Below, in pieces: positions 1-8,483 of a DNA stretch of 25,685 bases. The translations under genes and the position numbers were made by a program. The DNA is from DATKPC01 sp035524275 (GTDB lineage: Bacteria > Pseudomonadota > Gammaproteobacteria > Burkholderiales > Burkholderiaceae_F): NCBI GenBank assembly GCA_035524275.1, contig DATKPC010000143.1:1-25685 (forward strand). The letters run 5' to 3'. The first letter of the stretch is position 1. The number at the start of each line of letters is the position of its first letter. The notes under the pieces were generated by a model. That model made no database searches. It was not told where the DNA came from and worked only from the letters and a program-made list of their open reading frames with translations.

Positions 1-918
1 GCGCGACGCGACGGCGAGGTCGGTCGCCGCCTGGACATCGGTGCCGCGGCCGCGCAGCCGGTTGACGATGTCGCCGGTATTGGCGAACGGGATCCGGTCC
101 CGATCGGCCGCCAGGCCCTTCGCGTCCGACAGCGACAGGCCGTTGACCCGCGCGGCCATCACCTCCGGCGACGCCGTATTGAAATTCACCGGCGTCGCGA
201 TGTCCAGCACGATGATGTACGGCGCCAGGCGCAGCGCCGCCTCCGGGTCGATGCCGGAGATCCCGGCGAGGTCGAACGGGAACACGAGCGGCAACGGCGC
301 CGGGCCCGACGTGGCCGCGCCGCTGGAGGTCGCCATCGCGGTCGTGGTCGACGACGCCGTCGCTCCGGTTGCCCCGGTTGCCCCGTTCGCCGTGCCGGCC
401 GTGCCGTTGGTCGCGCCCGCGGACGCCGCGGCGAGCGCCTTCCACGCCTGCGCCATCCGGTTGGCGATCAGGTCCGCCGTCTGCTGCGGCGCCGACAGCA
501 GGGTCGCGAGGCGGCGCAACGCCTCGACCTCGCGCGGCACCAGCGTGCCGTCGGAGCGCACGAGGTTGCGCAGGTTGAGGCGCGCCTGCGCATCGTCGAT
601 GGCGCCGGAAATCGACGCCTGCGCCGCCAGCGCCGAGGTTTCGCCGAGCTGGTCGAGGCGGGTTTCCGCGAGCGGCTGCGCCCATGGCTCCGCGAGCGTG
701 TCGATCGACGTCGTGCGCGCGTCCTCGCGCAGGATCGCGCCCGACCAGTCGAGCGCGCCGCGCAGCAGCAGCGAGCTTTCGGCGCGGATCTGCTGGTTCT
801 CGATCGTCCGGATCACGACGAACTGGCGCCAGAACAGCCCCGAGACGATGATTGTCGCCAGTGTCGCGATGAACAGCGCCATCAGCACGGCGGCGCCGCG
901 TTGGGTCCGGGTGCGCAC
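1..918 (-). CDS. gspK: Type II secretion minor pseudopilin GspK (partial, C-terminus beyond window)
   Basis: This is the largest minor pseudopilin; with GspI and GspJ it caps the tip of the T2SS pseudopilus in the periplasm. Translation from a GTG at 918 gives a short basic leader (V-R-T-R-T-Q-R-G), then a hydrophobic helix (AAVLMALFIATLATIIV). The prepilin cleavage would fall after Gly8. There is no Glu at mature position 5, which is characteristic of GspK, whereas GspG, H, I and J keep it. Further on, TPVNFNTASPEVMAARV near the left edge matches the SAM-like helical domain of the family. A GGGGTAGGG Shine-Dalgarno-like stretch precedes the GTG, and the start lies 4 nt after the gspJ stop, so it is the last gene of gspGHIJK visible here. 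About 306 codons are present, and the reading frame is open to base 1. Ala/Thr/Gly-rich low complexity around residues 175-205 is an oddity of this copy. Confidence 0.9.
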   Translation of the reverse strand, partial: MRTRTQRGAAVLMALFIATLATIIVSGLFWRQFVVIRTIENQQIRAESSLLLRGALDWSGAILREDARTTSIDTLAEPWAQPLAETRLDQLGETSALAAQASISGAIDDAQARLNLRNLVRSDGTLVPREVEALRRLATLLSAPQQTADLIANRMAQAWKALAAASAGATNGTAGTANGATGATGATASSTTTAMATSSGAATSGPAPLPLVFPFDLAGISGIDPEAALRLAPYIIVLDIATPVNFNTASPEVMAARVNGLSLSDAKGLAADRDRIPFANTGDIVNRLRGRGTDVQAATDLAVASR

Positions 919-922
919 GGCC

Positions 923-1582
923 CTACCCCGTCAACAGGACGCGCCGGTACGTCTTGCCGGCGCGCGTGATCGTCACTTCCAGGCCCGGCGGCGGCGCCGC
1001 GGCGATCCCCGGCAGCGGCGCGACGCCGCTCGTGTTCGGCTGCAGCTGTTCCTGGTCCGGCGTGACCCAGCCCTGGTTCGCCTGCCAGACGCGGACGGCG
1101 AGCGCGGAGACGTTCGACAGCAGGCGCGCGCTTTCGATCAGTTCCGGCGAGACCTGCTGCGCGTCGTCGTTGACGCGCGTCGGCGGCTCCGCGCGACGCA
1201 CCAGCGTGCCGTCGACGATCTGGTAGGTGATCGTCTGCAGCGAGGTCGCGAGGTCGGGCTGCGGCGGCGCGATCCGCACGAACTGCAGCGCCGTGCCGGC
1301 ATCGCCGACGAGGACGCGAACCGGGCGCTGCGTGAGCGCGAAGAGCGCCGGCGAGGCGACCTGCGCCGCGTCCAGCTCCAGCTGGCCGAAGCAGGTCACG
1401 AGGGCGCGCGCGTCGTCGGCTTCCGGCTCGAGCCGTTCGCGCGTCGTGACGAGCGAGTCCAGTCCGCGCCACGCGATCAGCGCGACGATCGCGAGCACGG
1501 TGATCGCGACGAGCAGTTCGAGCAGCGTGAAGCCGCGGTCGCGGCGGCGATCGCGGTCCCCGGGGCGCGGACGCGGCCGCAT
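923..1582 (-). CDS. gspJ: Type II secretion minor pseudopilin GspJ
   Basis: GspJ is a minor pseudopilin of the T2SS tip complex (with GspI and GspK), inserted in the inner membrane and then assembled into the pseudopilus. The 219-residue product starts with a 17-residue Arg-rich leader, then G17^FTLLELLVAITVLAIVALIAW, a type IV prepilin cleavage/methylation motif with Glu at mature position 5. It continues into a globular domain ending ...LEVTITRAGKTYRRVLLTG, typical of GspJ length and C-terminus. The ATG at 1582 overlaps the gspI stop by one base (TGATG), suggesting coupled translation. The gspK start follows 4 nt after its stop. Identity rests on the N-methylation motif, size and position between gspI and gspK. 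Confidence 0.93.
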   Translation of the reverse strand: MRPRPRPGDRDRRRDRGFTLLELLVAITVLAIVALIAWRGLDSLVTTRERLEPEADDARALVTCFGQLELDAAQVASPALFALTQRPVRVLVGDAGTALQFVRIAPPQPDLATSLQTITYQIVDGTLVRRAEPPTRVNDDAQQVSPELIESARLLSNVSALAVRVWQANQGWVTPDQEQLQPNTSGVAPLPGIAAAPPPGLEVTITRAGKTYRRVLLTG

Positions 1583-1941
1583 CAGTTGGCCGGCATCACG
1601 GTGAGCAGCTCGACGAGCAGCCGCGGGTTGTCGGCCTCGGCGCGCGAGACGCGCACCTCGACCCGGCGGAAGAACGGGTTCGGCGTGCTCTTGATGTTCT
1701 GCTCGCAGCTCATCTTGATGCCGCCCTGCTCGCAGTCGTACTGCGTCTGGCCGACCGCCAGCGACTGGTGCGCCAGGCGCAGCTCCAGCAGGCGGTTCTG
1801 CGCTTCGATCGTCGCCAGCAGCTTCAGTCGCGTGTCTTCGGCATTCGCGGTGAGCGACATCGCGCCGCGCATCGACGCGGCCAGCGCGACCGCGATGATC
1901 GTCAGCGCGACGAGGACTTCGAGCAGCGTGAATCCCTTCAC
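1582..1941 (-). CDS. gspI: Type II secretion minor pseudopilin GspI
   Basis: GspI nucleates the minor pseudopilin tip complex (GspI-J-K-H). I chose the GTG at 1941: it gives a three-residue leader (M-K-G) before F4-TLLEVLVALTIIAVALAASMRG, exactly the prepilin cleavage site with Glu5. A TGAGGT Shine-Dalgarno element formed by the gspH stop lies just upstream. A longer in-frame reading to 2142 exists but would overlap gspH extensively and has no prepilin sense. The 119-residue protein ends ...LLVELLTVMPAN. Two cysteines (CEQGGIKMSCEQN, roughly residues 68 and 77) could form a disulfide. The stop overlaps the gspJ start. Confidence 0.92.
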   Translation of the reverse strand: MKGFTLLEVLVALTIIAVALAASMRGAMSLTANAEDTRLKLLATIEAQNRLLELRLAHQSLAVGQTQYDCEQGGIKMSCEQNIKSTPNPFFRRVEVRVSRAEADNPRLLVELLTVMPAN

Positions 1942-1948
1942 GTCGACC

Positions 1949-2527
1949 TCACGGCGTGGCGCCGCGCCCGGCGCTGGAAAGGAGCACGCCGTGCCCCGTT
2001 TCGTCGAACGCGATCGCGGCCGAGGCGAGGTCGTTCGCGAGCTCCAGGCGCCAGCGCGGCTGCACCCATTCGCGCGCGATGGCCACGCGCAGCGGCGGCG
2101 CGCCAGGACCGAGCAGCGCCTGCGTCGGACGGCCCGCGGCATCCTCGACCAGGATCCGGGTCAGCGGCCGGTCCCACGCCCGCTCGACGAGGAGGTCGTC
2201 GTCGGTCATCAGGACCCGCTCGCCGTTGACCTCGGTGGCCCAGCGATAGCCGTTCAGGTCCACTTCCCAGTAGATCGGCTGCTGCCGGATTCGCGACTCG
2301 TCCGAGGCCACCTGCATGAGTTGTCCGATGCGCGAGGCTTCGCGCCCGAGCGCCTGCCCCGGGTCGGGAGCGACGCTGATGGAAACCAGCGACAGCACGA
2401 TGCCCGCCAGCACGATCACGATCAGCAGTTCGAGCAGCGTGAAGCCTCGCGCACGTGCCGCGCGCCCGGCGTCGCCCCGCGGCAGCGGCAGCGGCAGCGG
2501 GGGGCAGGGTGGGCGGGCTGCGATCAT
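1949..2527 (-). CDS. gspH: Type II secretion minor pseudopilin GspH
   Basis: GspH is the minor pseudopilin linking the tip complex to the GspG fibre. The 192-residue product has an unusually long Pro/Arg-rich leader of 28 residues before G28^FTLLELLIVIVLAGIVLSLVSISV (Glu at mature position 5). A beta-rich globular domain follows, with QQPIYWEVDLNGYRWA, which resembles the GspH/FimT domain. The ATG at 2527 has no clear Shine-Dalgarno, so the true start could be further downstream and the leader shorter. The gspG stop lies 46 nt upstream and gspI begins 7 nt after the stop. Confidence 0.9.
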   Translation of the reverse strand: MIAARPPCPPLPLPLPRGDAGRAARARGFTLLELLIVIVLAGIVLSLVSISVAPDPGQALGREASRIGQLMQVASDESRIRQQPIYWEVDLNGYRWATEVNGERVLMTDDDLLVERAWDRPLTRILVEDAAGRPTQALLGPGAPPLRVAIAREWVQPRWRLELANDLASAAIAFDETGHGVLLSSAGRGATP

Positions 2528-2573
2528 CGCGAGGACGCGAGCAGCGAGCCGGCCGGGCTCCGCCGCCCTGGCG

Positions 2574-3098
2574 CTACTGCTGCCAGTTCCCGATGTCCGC
2601 GTCCGGCCCTTCGCCGCCGGGCTGCCCGTCGCGGCCGTAGCTCATCACGTCGATCTCGCCGTGCGTTCCCGGGTTCAGGTAGATGTATTCGTTGCCCCAC
2701 GGGTCCTTCGGGACCGAGGAGCGGTCGAGGTACCCGCCCTGCTTCCAGTTCGTCGGCATCGGCTCCGTCGTCGGCCTTTCGATCAGCGACCGCAGTCCCT
2801 GCTCCGTCGTCGGGTAGCGGCCGTTGTCGAGGCGATAGAGCTTCAGCGCCTGCATCAGCGACGCGATGTCCTGCTTGGCCGCCGAGATCCGCGCGTCGTC
2901 CGTGCGCCCGACGACACGCGGGACGATCAGCGCCGCGAGGATGCCGAGGATCGTGATCACGACCATGATCTCGATCAGCGTGAAGCCGCGGGCGAGCGCA
3001 CGGCGACCGCCGCGAACCAGGCCGGGAAGGCACGCGGCGGCGACCGGATCCCGAAGCGGACTGCGCGGCGCGGGTGCCGCGAAAGGCGAAACGCTCAT
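2574..3098 (-). CDS. gspG: Type II secretion major pseudopilin GspG
   Basis: GspG is the main subunit of the T2SS pseudopilus. From the ATG at 3098 (AAGG Shine-Dalgarno just upstream) the product is 174 residues. The leader is long (38 residues), then G38^FTLIEIMVVITILGILAALIVPRVVGR, the canonical GspG N-terminal helix. Then come KQDIASLMQALKLYRLDNGRYPTTEQGL and SVPKDPWGNEYIYLNPG...GEIDVMSYGRDG..., which are diagnostic of GspG, including the acidic calcium-binding C-terminal loop. GspG leaders are usually 6-10 residues, so either the leader is really extended or translation starts further in. It heads the gspGHIJK transcription unit, divergent from gspC. Confidence 0.95.
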   Translation of the reverse strand: MSVSPFAAPAPRSPLRDPVAAACLPGLVRGGRRALARGFTLIEIMVVITILGILAALIVPRVVGRTDDARISAAKQDIASLMQALKLYRLDNGRYPTTEQGLRSLIERPTTEPMPTNWKQGGYLDRSSVPKDPWGNEYIYLNPGTHGEIDVMSYGRDGQPGGEGPDADIGNWQQ

Positions 3099-3422
3099 GG
3101 GTCGACCTTGAACTCGAGTGAATGGGGTGGACCGCGCGTCGGGCGCGGGATCGCGGGCACCGCGGGACGAATGGCGGGATGCGCGGAAGCTTTCCAACCG
3201 CCTGCTCGCGGCGAGCGCGCACTTCGCGCCCATCACGCATAATAGCGAACGGGGCGTCGGTGCGCCGCTGCTAATGCAACGGGATGATCGCCGATCCGAT
3301 GCCGGCCGTGCACGATGGCGGAAGTTCCCCGGGCGCCCCTTGCAGGCGGCGCCCGGTCGCGCCCCCCGCTTTGATCCGAACCGCCGGTCGCGGCTTGTCC
3401 GCGTCCCGGCCACGATGCCGAA
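3099..3422. promoter_or_regulatory. gspG/gspC divergent intergenic region
   Basis: This 324-bp gap separates the divergent gspG and gspC genes and must hold both promoters. The only AT-rich spot is around 3237-3244 (CATAAT on plus, TATTAT on minus, about 140 bases upstream of the gspG start). It could serve as a -10 for either strand, but I see no convincing -35 for either. A hairpin with 9-bp GC arms (3329-3337 and 3348-3356, 10-nt loop) lies in the gspC leader. No open reading frame here looks real. Confidence 0.4.
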
Positions 3423-4079
3423 ATGCTGAAGAAGCTCTCGACGGTCATGGTGCACCTCGTCGGCCTCGCGGTGGTGAGCGCCGTGGGGGCCTACTGGATC
3501 GTGCGCATCGTCACGCCGGCGCCCAGCGTCGCGCCGGCGCCGATGGCGCCGCCGCCGCCGCGCGACCCCGATCCGGTGCTAGCGGCGCGGATGTTCGGCA
3601 AGGTCCAGGCGCCGACCGAGGCGGCGCCGACGAACCTGCAGCTGGTCGGCGTCTTCGCGGCCGGGCGCTCGTCGTCGGCCGCGATCGGCGTCGACGGCAA
3701 GCCGGCGCGCGTCTTCCTGATCGGGCAGGAGGTCACGAACGACCTCAAGCTCGCGAGCGTCCAGGGCGACGGCGTCGAGCTCACGAACTCCGCCGGCGTC
3801 ACGCAGACGCTGCGTGTCCCGCAGCGCGCTTCCGCGCAGTTCGCGACGTCGGTGCCGGCGCCGAACTACGAGGTCCAGCGCGGCGTGATGTCGGCGCCGT
3901 CGGTGGAGGCACCGCCCGCCCCGGTGGGTGGGGCGCGGCCGCCGCCGGGTCGGCCGGCCGCGCAACCGCTGCAGCAGGCGCCGCAACCGCAGGCGAACGC
4001 CTCGCCGCCGCCGCTGCTGCCGCCGACGAGCCCACCGATGATGGGGCAGCCGCCGCCGCCCGGGGCGCAGGCGCAGTAG
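3423..4079 (+). CDS. gspC: Type II secretion inner-membrane protein GspC, PDZ-less
   Basis: GspC connects the inner-membrane assembly platform to the GspD secretin. The 218-residue product has a short cytoplasmic N-terminus (MLKKLSTV) and one membrane helix at about residues 9-30. A Pro-rich spacer follows, then a homology region (HR domain) at about 70-130: NLQLVGVFAAGRSSSAAIGV, KPARVFLIGQEV and LKLASVQGDGVELTNSAG. After about residue 150 there is only Pro/Gln/Ala-rich low complexity; the PDZ or coiled-coil module of the enterobacterial and Pseudomonas proteins is missing. It is divergent from gspGHIJK, an arrangement known from Burkholderia-type T2SS clusters. No good Shine-Dalgarno precedes the ATG; Met9 is an alternative start but would cut into the membrane helix. 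Confidence 0.85.
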   Translation: MLKKLSTVMVHLVGLAVVSAVGAYWIVRIVTPAPSVAPAPMAPPPPRDPDPVLAARMFGKVQAPTEAAPTNLQLVGVFAAGRSSSAAIGVDGKPARVFLIGQEVTNDLKLASVQGDGVELTNSAGVTQTLRVPQRASAQFATSVPAPNYEVQRGVMSAPSVEAPPAPVGGARPPPGRPAAQPLQQAPQPQANASPPPLLPPTSPPMMGQPPPPGAQAQ

Positions 4080-4146
4080 GGGGCAGCAGGGGCAGCAGGC
4101 GTCGTCGCGGGGGCGTCGGGGCGTCGGCGACGCACGGGCGTCGGCT

Positions 4147-7100
4147 TCAACCGACCCCGCCCGTCGGCGCGACGCCGGCCGACTTGCGCAGCGCCCGGTT
4201 GCCGCCGAGCCTGACGTTGAGCCGGTCCAGGTAGAGGTAGATCACCGGCGTCGTGAACAGCGTCAGCGCCTGGCTCAGTACCAGGCCGCCGACCATCGTG
4301 TAGCCGAGCGGCTGCCGGATCTCCGAGCCGGTGCCATGGCCGAGCATCAGCGGCAGCGCGGCGAGCAGCGCCGCCATCGTCGTCATCATGATCGGCCGGA
4401 AGCGCAGCAGGCAGGCCTGCCGGATCGACTGCTCCGGCGGCAGGTGCTGCTCGCGCTCGGCCTGGATCGCGAAGTCGACCATCATGATGCCGTTCTTCTT
4501 CACGATCCCGATCAGCAGGATGATCCCGATCAGCGCGATCACGCTCAGGTCGAAGTGGAACGCCAGCAGCATCAGCAGTGCGCCGACGCCGGCGGAGGGC
4601 AGCGTCGAGAGGATCGTCAGCGGGTGGATCGTGCTCTCGTAGAGCATCCCGAGGATGATGTAGACGGCGACCAGCGCCGCGAGGATCAGGTACGGCTGCG
4701 ACTTGAGCGACGTCTGGAACGCCTGCGCGGTCCCCTGGAACGTGCCGGTGATCGAGCGCGGCATCCGGATGTCGTAGACCTCCTTCTGGATCGCGTCGAC
4801 GGCCTCGCCGAGCGCCACGCCCGCGGCGAGGTTGAACGACAGCGTCACGGCCGGGAACTGCGCCTGGTGGTTGATCGACAGGAAGGCGACGTGGTCGGTG
4901 TCGTAGTGGACGAACGCCGACAGCGGGACCTGCTGCCCGGTCGCCGGCGACTTGACGTAGATCCGCTCGAGCGTGCGCGGGTCGGCCTGCAGCTCCGGCG
5001 TGATCTCCAGGATCACGTGGTACGTGTTGAGCTGCGTGAAGAACTGCGCGACCTGGCGCTGGCCGAAGGCGTCGTACAGCGTCGCATCGATCAGCGCCGG
5101 CTGGATCCCGAAGCGCGCCGCCTGGTCGCGGTCGATCGCCAGCCGCAGCGTGGTGCTGCTCGTCTGCTGGTCGCTCGCGACGTCGCGAAGCTGCGGCAGC
5201 GCCTGCAGCTTCGCGAGCAGCCGCGGCGCCCATTCGTTGAGCTCGGCGAGGTCCGGATCGAGCAGCGTGTACTGGTACTGCGTCCGCGCCAGGCGCCCGC
5301 CGACGTTCAGGTCCTGCGCCGCCTGCAGGAAGAAGGTCGCGCCGGAGACCTTGGCGAACTGGGCCCGCAGCCGCGCGATGATCTGGTCGACGCTCGCCTT
5401 GCGCTCCGAGCGCGGCTTCAGCCCGATGACCAGGAACCCGTTGTTCAGCGGTCGCGTGCCGCCGACCGAGGTGCCCCAGCTCGCGACGTCGGGGTCCTTG
5501 GCGACGACGTCGGTCAGCCGGTGCTGCAGCCTGACCATCTCGTCGAACGAGACGTCCTGCGACGCGTCCGACAGCCCGGCGATGATCCCGTTGTCCTGCT
5601 GCGGGAAGAAGCCCTTCGGCTCGACCACGTACAGCACGACGGTCGTGGCGAGCGTCGCGAAGAAGACGAGCAGCGTCGCGAACCGGTGCCGCAGCACGCC
5701 GTCGAGGCCGCGCGTGTAGCCGGCGAGCATCGCGTCGAAGACGCGCTCGGACCAGGCGTAGATGCGGCCGTGCCGCGCGTGCTTCGCGTCGCGCATCATC
5801 AGCGAGCACATCATCGGCGTCAGCGTCAACGAGACGAACGCCGAGACCGCGATCGTCATCGTCACGGTGATCGCGAACTCGCGGAACAGGCGGCCGATGA
5901 TCCCGCCCATCAGCAGCAGCGGAATGAAGACGGCGACGAGCGAGATGCTGATCGACAGGATCGTGAAGCCGATTTCCGCCGCGCCCTTGTAGGCGGCTTC
6001 CAGCGGCGGCAGGCCGTCCTCGATGTGGCGGTAGATGTTCTCCAGCATCACGATCGCGTCGTCGACGACGAACCCGACCGCGATCGTGAGGCCCATCAGC
6101 GACAGGTTGTCGAGCGTGAAGCCGAGCACGTACATCGCGGCGCAGCTGCCGACCAGCGCGATCGGGATCGTGATGCCCGGGATCAGCGTCGCCCGGACGT
6201 TGCGCAGGAACAGGAAGATGACGAGGACGACGAGCACGATGGTGAGCGCGAGCGTGAACTCCACGTCCTCGACCGAGGCCTTGATCGTCGTCGTCCGGTC
6301 GATGACCTTGTCGGCCCGGATCGACGCCGGCACCGAGGCCATCACCTGCGGCAACGACGCCTCGATCCGTCGCACGACGTCGATGATGTTGGCGCCCGGC
6401 TGCTTGTAGACCAGCAGCAGGATCCCGTCGGAGCCGTTCTGCCAGGCCGTGAGCTGGTTGTTCTCCGGGCCTTCGACCGCGACGCCGATGTCGCGCACGC
6501 GGACCGGCGCGCCGTTCTTGTAGGCGACGATGACGTCGTTCCACGGCGCGGCCTGCAGCAACTGGTCGTTGTCGTAGACGACGTAGTTGTGCGCCGGCGA
6601 GTTGACCGCGCCCTTCGGGTTGTTGACGGTGGCGGTCGCGATGACGCCGGCGACGTCCTCCAGCTGGATGCCGAGCGCGGCGATCTTCGCCGGGTCGACC
6701 TGGACCCGGACCGCGGGCTTCTGTTGGCCGCCGATCGATACCAGCCCGACGCCGGCGATCTGCGACATTCGCGGCAGGATCACGTTCTCCGCGAAGTCGT
6801 CCACGGCGGTGAGCGGCAGCGCGTCCGAATGGATCGCATAGATGACGATCGACGACTCGGCGGGATTGATCTTGCGGAACGTCGGCGGCGTCGGCAGCGT
6901 CTTGGGCAGGACGCCGCTCGCGGCGTTGATCGCCGACAGGACATCCTGGCCGGCGGCGTCGATGTTGCGGTCGAGGTCGAACTGGATCGTGATCTGCGTG
7001 CTGCCCAGGATGCTGCTCGACGTCATCTGCGAGACGCCCGGGATCTGCGCGAACTGGTTCTCCAGCGGCGTGGCGACCGTCGCGGCCATCGTCTCGGCGC

Positions 7101-7263
7101 TGGCTCCCGGCAGCGTCGTCGTGACCAGGATCGTCGGGAAGTCGACCTGCGGCAGCGGCGCCACCGGCAGGAACGGGAAGGCGGCCAGCCCGGCGAGGAA
7201 GATCGCCGCCGTCAGCAGCGAGGTCGCGACCGGCCGCGCGATGAACGGCGACGACAGGTTCAC
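4147..7263 (-). CDS. RND efflux permease, MdtC/MuxC-like
   Basis: This is the inner-membrane drug/proton antiporter of a tripartite efflux pump, 1038 residues, the usual size for the HAE1 RND family. The first membrane helix (about 10-30) is followed by the periplasmic porter domain with PLPQVDFPTILVTTTLPGASAETM. Paired aspartates D401-D402 in GFVVDDAIVMLENI (TM4) and K922-K923 in LLIGIVKKNGIMMVDFA (TM10) are the proton-relay positions. The porter sequence (NNPKGAVNSPAHNYVVYDNDQL, KQPGANIIDVVRRI) resembles MdtC more than AcrB. The start is GTG 7263, in a GTGA overlap with the adaptor stop; a long upstream extension of this frame lies inside the adaptor gene and is a shadow. MdtBC-type systems normally need two different permeases; only one is encoded here, so it may work as a homotrimer. 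Confidence 0.93.
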   Translation of the reverse strand: MNLSSPFIARPVATSLLTAAIFLAGLAAFPFLPVAPLPQVDFPTILVTTTLPGASAETMAATVATPLENQFAQIPGVSQMTSSSILGSTQITIQFDLDRNIDAAGQDVLSAINAASGVLPKTLPTPPTFRKINPAESSIVIYAIHSDALPLTAVDDFAENVILPRMSQIAGVGLVSIGGQQKPAVRVQVDPAKIAALGIQLEDVAGVIATATVNNPKGAVNSPAHNYVVYDNDQLLQAAPWNDVIVAYKNGAPVRVRDIGVAVEGPENNQLTAWQNGSDGILLLVYKQPGANIIDVVRRIEASLPQVMASVPASIRADKVIDRTTTIKASVEDVEFTLALTIVLVVLVIFLFLRNVRATLIPGITIPIALVGSCAAMYVLGFTLDNLSLMGLTIAVGFVVDDAIVMLENIYRHIEDGLPPLEAAYKGAAEIGFTILSISISLVAVFIPLLLMGGIIGRLFREFAITVTMTIAVSAFVSLTLTPMMCSLMMRDAKHARHGRIYAWSERVFDAMLAGYTRGLDGVLRHRFATLLVFFATLATTVVLYVVEPKGFFPQQDNGIIAGLSDASQDVSFDEMVRLQHRLTDVVAKDPDVASWGTSVGGTRPLNNGFLVIGLKPRSERKASVDQIIARLRAQFAKVSGATFFLQAAQDLNVGGRLARTQYQYTLLDPDLAELNEWAPRLLAKLQALPQLRDVASDQQTSSTTLRLAIDRDQAARFGIQPALIDATLYDAFGQRQVAQFFTQLNTYHVILEITPELQADPRTLERIYVKSPATGQQVPLSAFVHYDTDHVAFLSINHQAQFPAVTLSFNLAAGVALGEAVDAIQKEVYDIRMPRSITGTFQGTAQAFQTSLKSQPYLILAALVAVYIILGMLYESTIHPLTILSTLPSAGVGALLMLLAFHFDLSVIALIGIILLIGIVKKNGIMMVDFAIQAEREQHLPPEQSIRQACLLRFRPIMMTTMAALLAALPLMLGHGTGSEIRQPLGYTMVGGLVLSQALTLFTTPVIYLYLDRLNVRLGGNRALRKSAGVAPTGGVG

Positions 7264-8483
7264 TCGCCGCCGCCCCCGGCGGGCGAGGCGGCGACGACCT
7301 GGATCCGGGCGCCCGGCTGCAACCGGTACGCGTTGCTCGTCGTCACCCGTTCGCCTTCCTGCAGGCCCTTGTCGATCGCGGTGTAGCCTTCCGATTCGAC
7401 GCCCGCGGCGAGCGGCCGTGCCTCGACGGTCGCGTCGGCCTTCACGACGTAGGCGAAGAGGCCGTTGGGCCCGCGCTGGATCGCGGCCGACGGGATCGCG
7501 AGCGCGTCGCGCCGGGTCGCCACGAGGACGCGCGCGCCGACGTAGTCGCCGGGCCACAGGCGATTGTCGGGGTTCGGGAACGACGCCTTGATCCGGATCG
7601 TCCCGGTGGCCTGGTCGATCTGGTTGTCGACCAGGCCGACCGTGCCGGCGCCCAGGACGGTCCTGCCGTCGCGCGAGATGGCGTCGACCGCGAGCGCGTG
7701 CCCCGCCATGGCCGCGTTGACCGCGCCGAGCGAATCGGCCGGGAGCGCGAAGACGACCGAGATCGGCTGCACTTGCGTGATGACGACGATCGGCGTGGCG
7801 GCCGCCGCGCGCACGATGTTGCCGGGGTCGGTCTGGCGGATCCCGGTGCGGCCGCGGATCGGCGCGCGGATCGTCGTGTAGTCGAGTTGGGTCCGCGCGT
7901 TGTCGATCGTGGCCTGGTCGCCCTTCAGCTGCGCCTCGAGCTGCGCGACGAGCGATCGCTGCGTCTCCAGCGTCTGCTCGCTGGCGAGTTGGTCCGGCGC
8001 CAGCGTCTCGTAGCGCGCGAGGTCGCGCCGCGCATTGGCGAGCAACGCCTCGTCCTTGGCTTTGGCCGCGACCGCCTGGTCGAGCGCCGCCTGGTACGGG
8101 CGCGGGTCGATCTGCGCGAGCACGTCGCCGGCGTTGACGGTCTGCCCTTCCTTGAAGCGGATCGCGACGAGTTCGCCGTCGACGCGCGGCGTGATCGTGA
8201 CCGTGTAGAAGGCCTGGACCGTGCCGAGGCCCTGGGCGTAGATCGGCATGTCGCGTCGCGCCACGGGCGCGACGTCGACGCGGACCGGCGTGCCTGCGGC
8301 GCGGGTCGCGGCCGCGCCGGCTGCTGCGCCTTCGGCTTTGCCTTCCGCCGCGTTCGCCGCCGGTTTCGTCGTCCCCGGCGCGTCGTTCGCGGCGTCCCGA
8401 TCGGCGTGCGCGCGGCCATAGAGGAACATCGCCGCGAGCGCGGCGACGCCCAGCGTCGCCAGGACGGTCCGCGGCCTTTTCAC
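7260..8483 (-). CDS. RND efflux periplasmic adaptor (MFP/HlyD family), MdtA-like
   Basis: This membrane fusion protein bridges the RND permease and the outer-membrane channel. The 407-residue product starts at GTG 8483 with a hydrophobic N-terminal segment (about 7-24). An Ala/Gly/Lys-rich linker runs to about residue 63, then a barrel-sandwich half-motif (YTVTITPRVDGELVAIRFKEG), an alpha-helical hairpin (about 128-200) and the second half-motif YTTIRAPIRGRTGIRQTDPGNIV, which closely resembles MdtA. The beta-barrel and membrane-proximal domains follow. There is no lipobox Cys, so it is probably anchored by its N-terminal helix or processed. The start overlaps the upstream outer-membrane gene stop (GTGA) and the stop overlaps the permease start in the same way, which implies fixed stoichiometry by translational coupling. 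Confidence 0.93.
   Translation of the reverse strand: MKRPRTVLATLGVAALAAMFLYGRAHADRDAANDAPGTTKPAANAAEGKAEGAAAGAAATRAAGTPVRVDVAPVARRDMPIYAQGLGTVQAFYTVTITPRVDGELVAIRFKEGQTVNAGDVLAQIDPRPYQAALDQAVAAKAKDEALLANARRDLARYETLAPDQLASEQTLETQRSLVAQLEAQLKGDQATIDNARTQLDYTTIRAPIRGRTGIRQTDPGNIVRAAAATPIVVITQVQPISVVFALPADSLGAVNAAMAGHALAVDAISRDGRTVLGAGTVGLVDNQIDQATGTIRIKASFPNPDNRLWPGDYVGARVLVATRRDALAIPSAAIQRGPNGLFAYVVKADATVEARPLAAGVESEGYTAIDKGLQEGERVTTSNAYRLQPGARIQVVAASPAGGGGE

Noticed and set aside
41..2956. Very long open frame on the plus strand opposite gspGHIJK
   Set aside because: It is antisense to five overlapping, well-recognised pseudopilin genes and its translation is Arg/Ala/Ser-rich without any domain; this is a GC-bias artefact.
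4336..7386. Long plus-strand open frame opposite the RND permease
   Set aside because: The translation is Arg/Asp/Gln-rich low complexity mirroring the codons of the permease; no start signal or domain.
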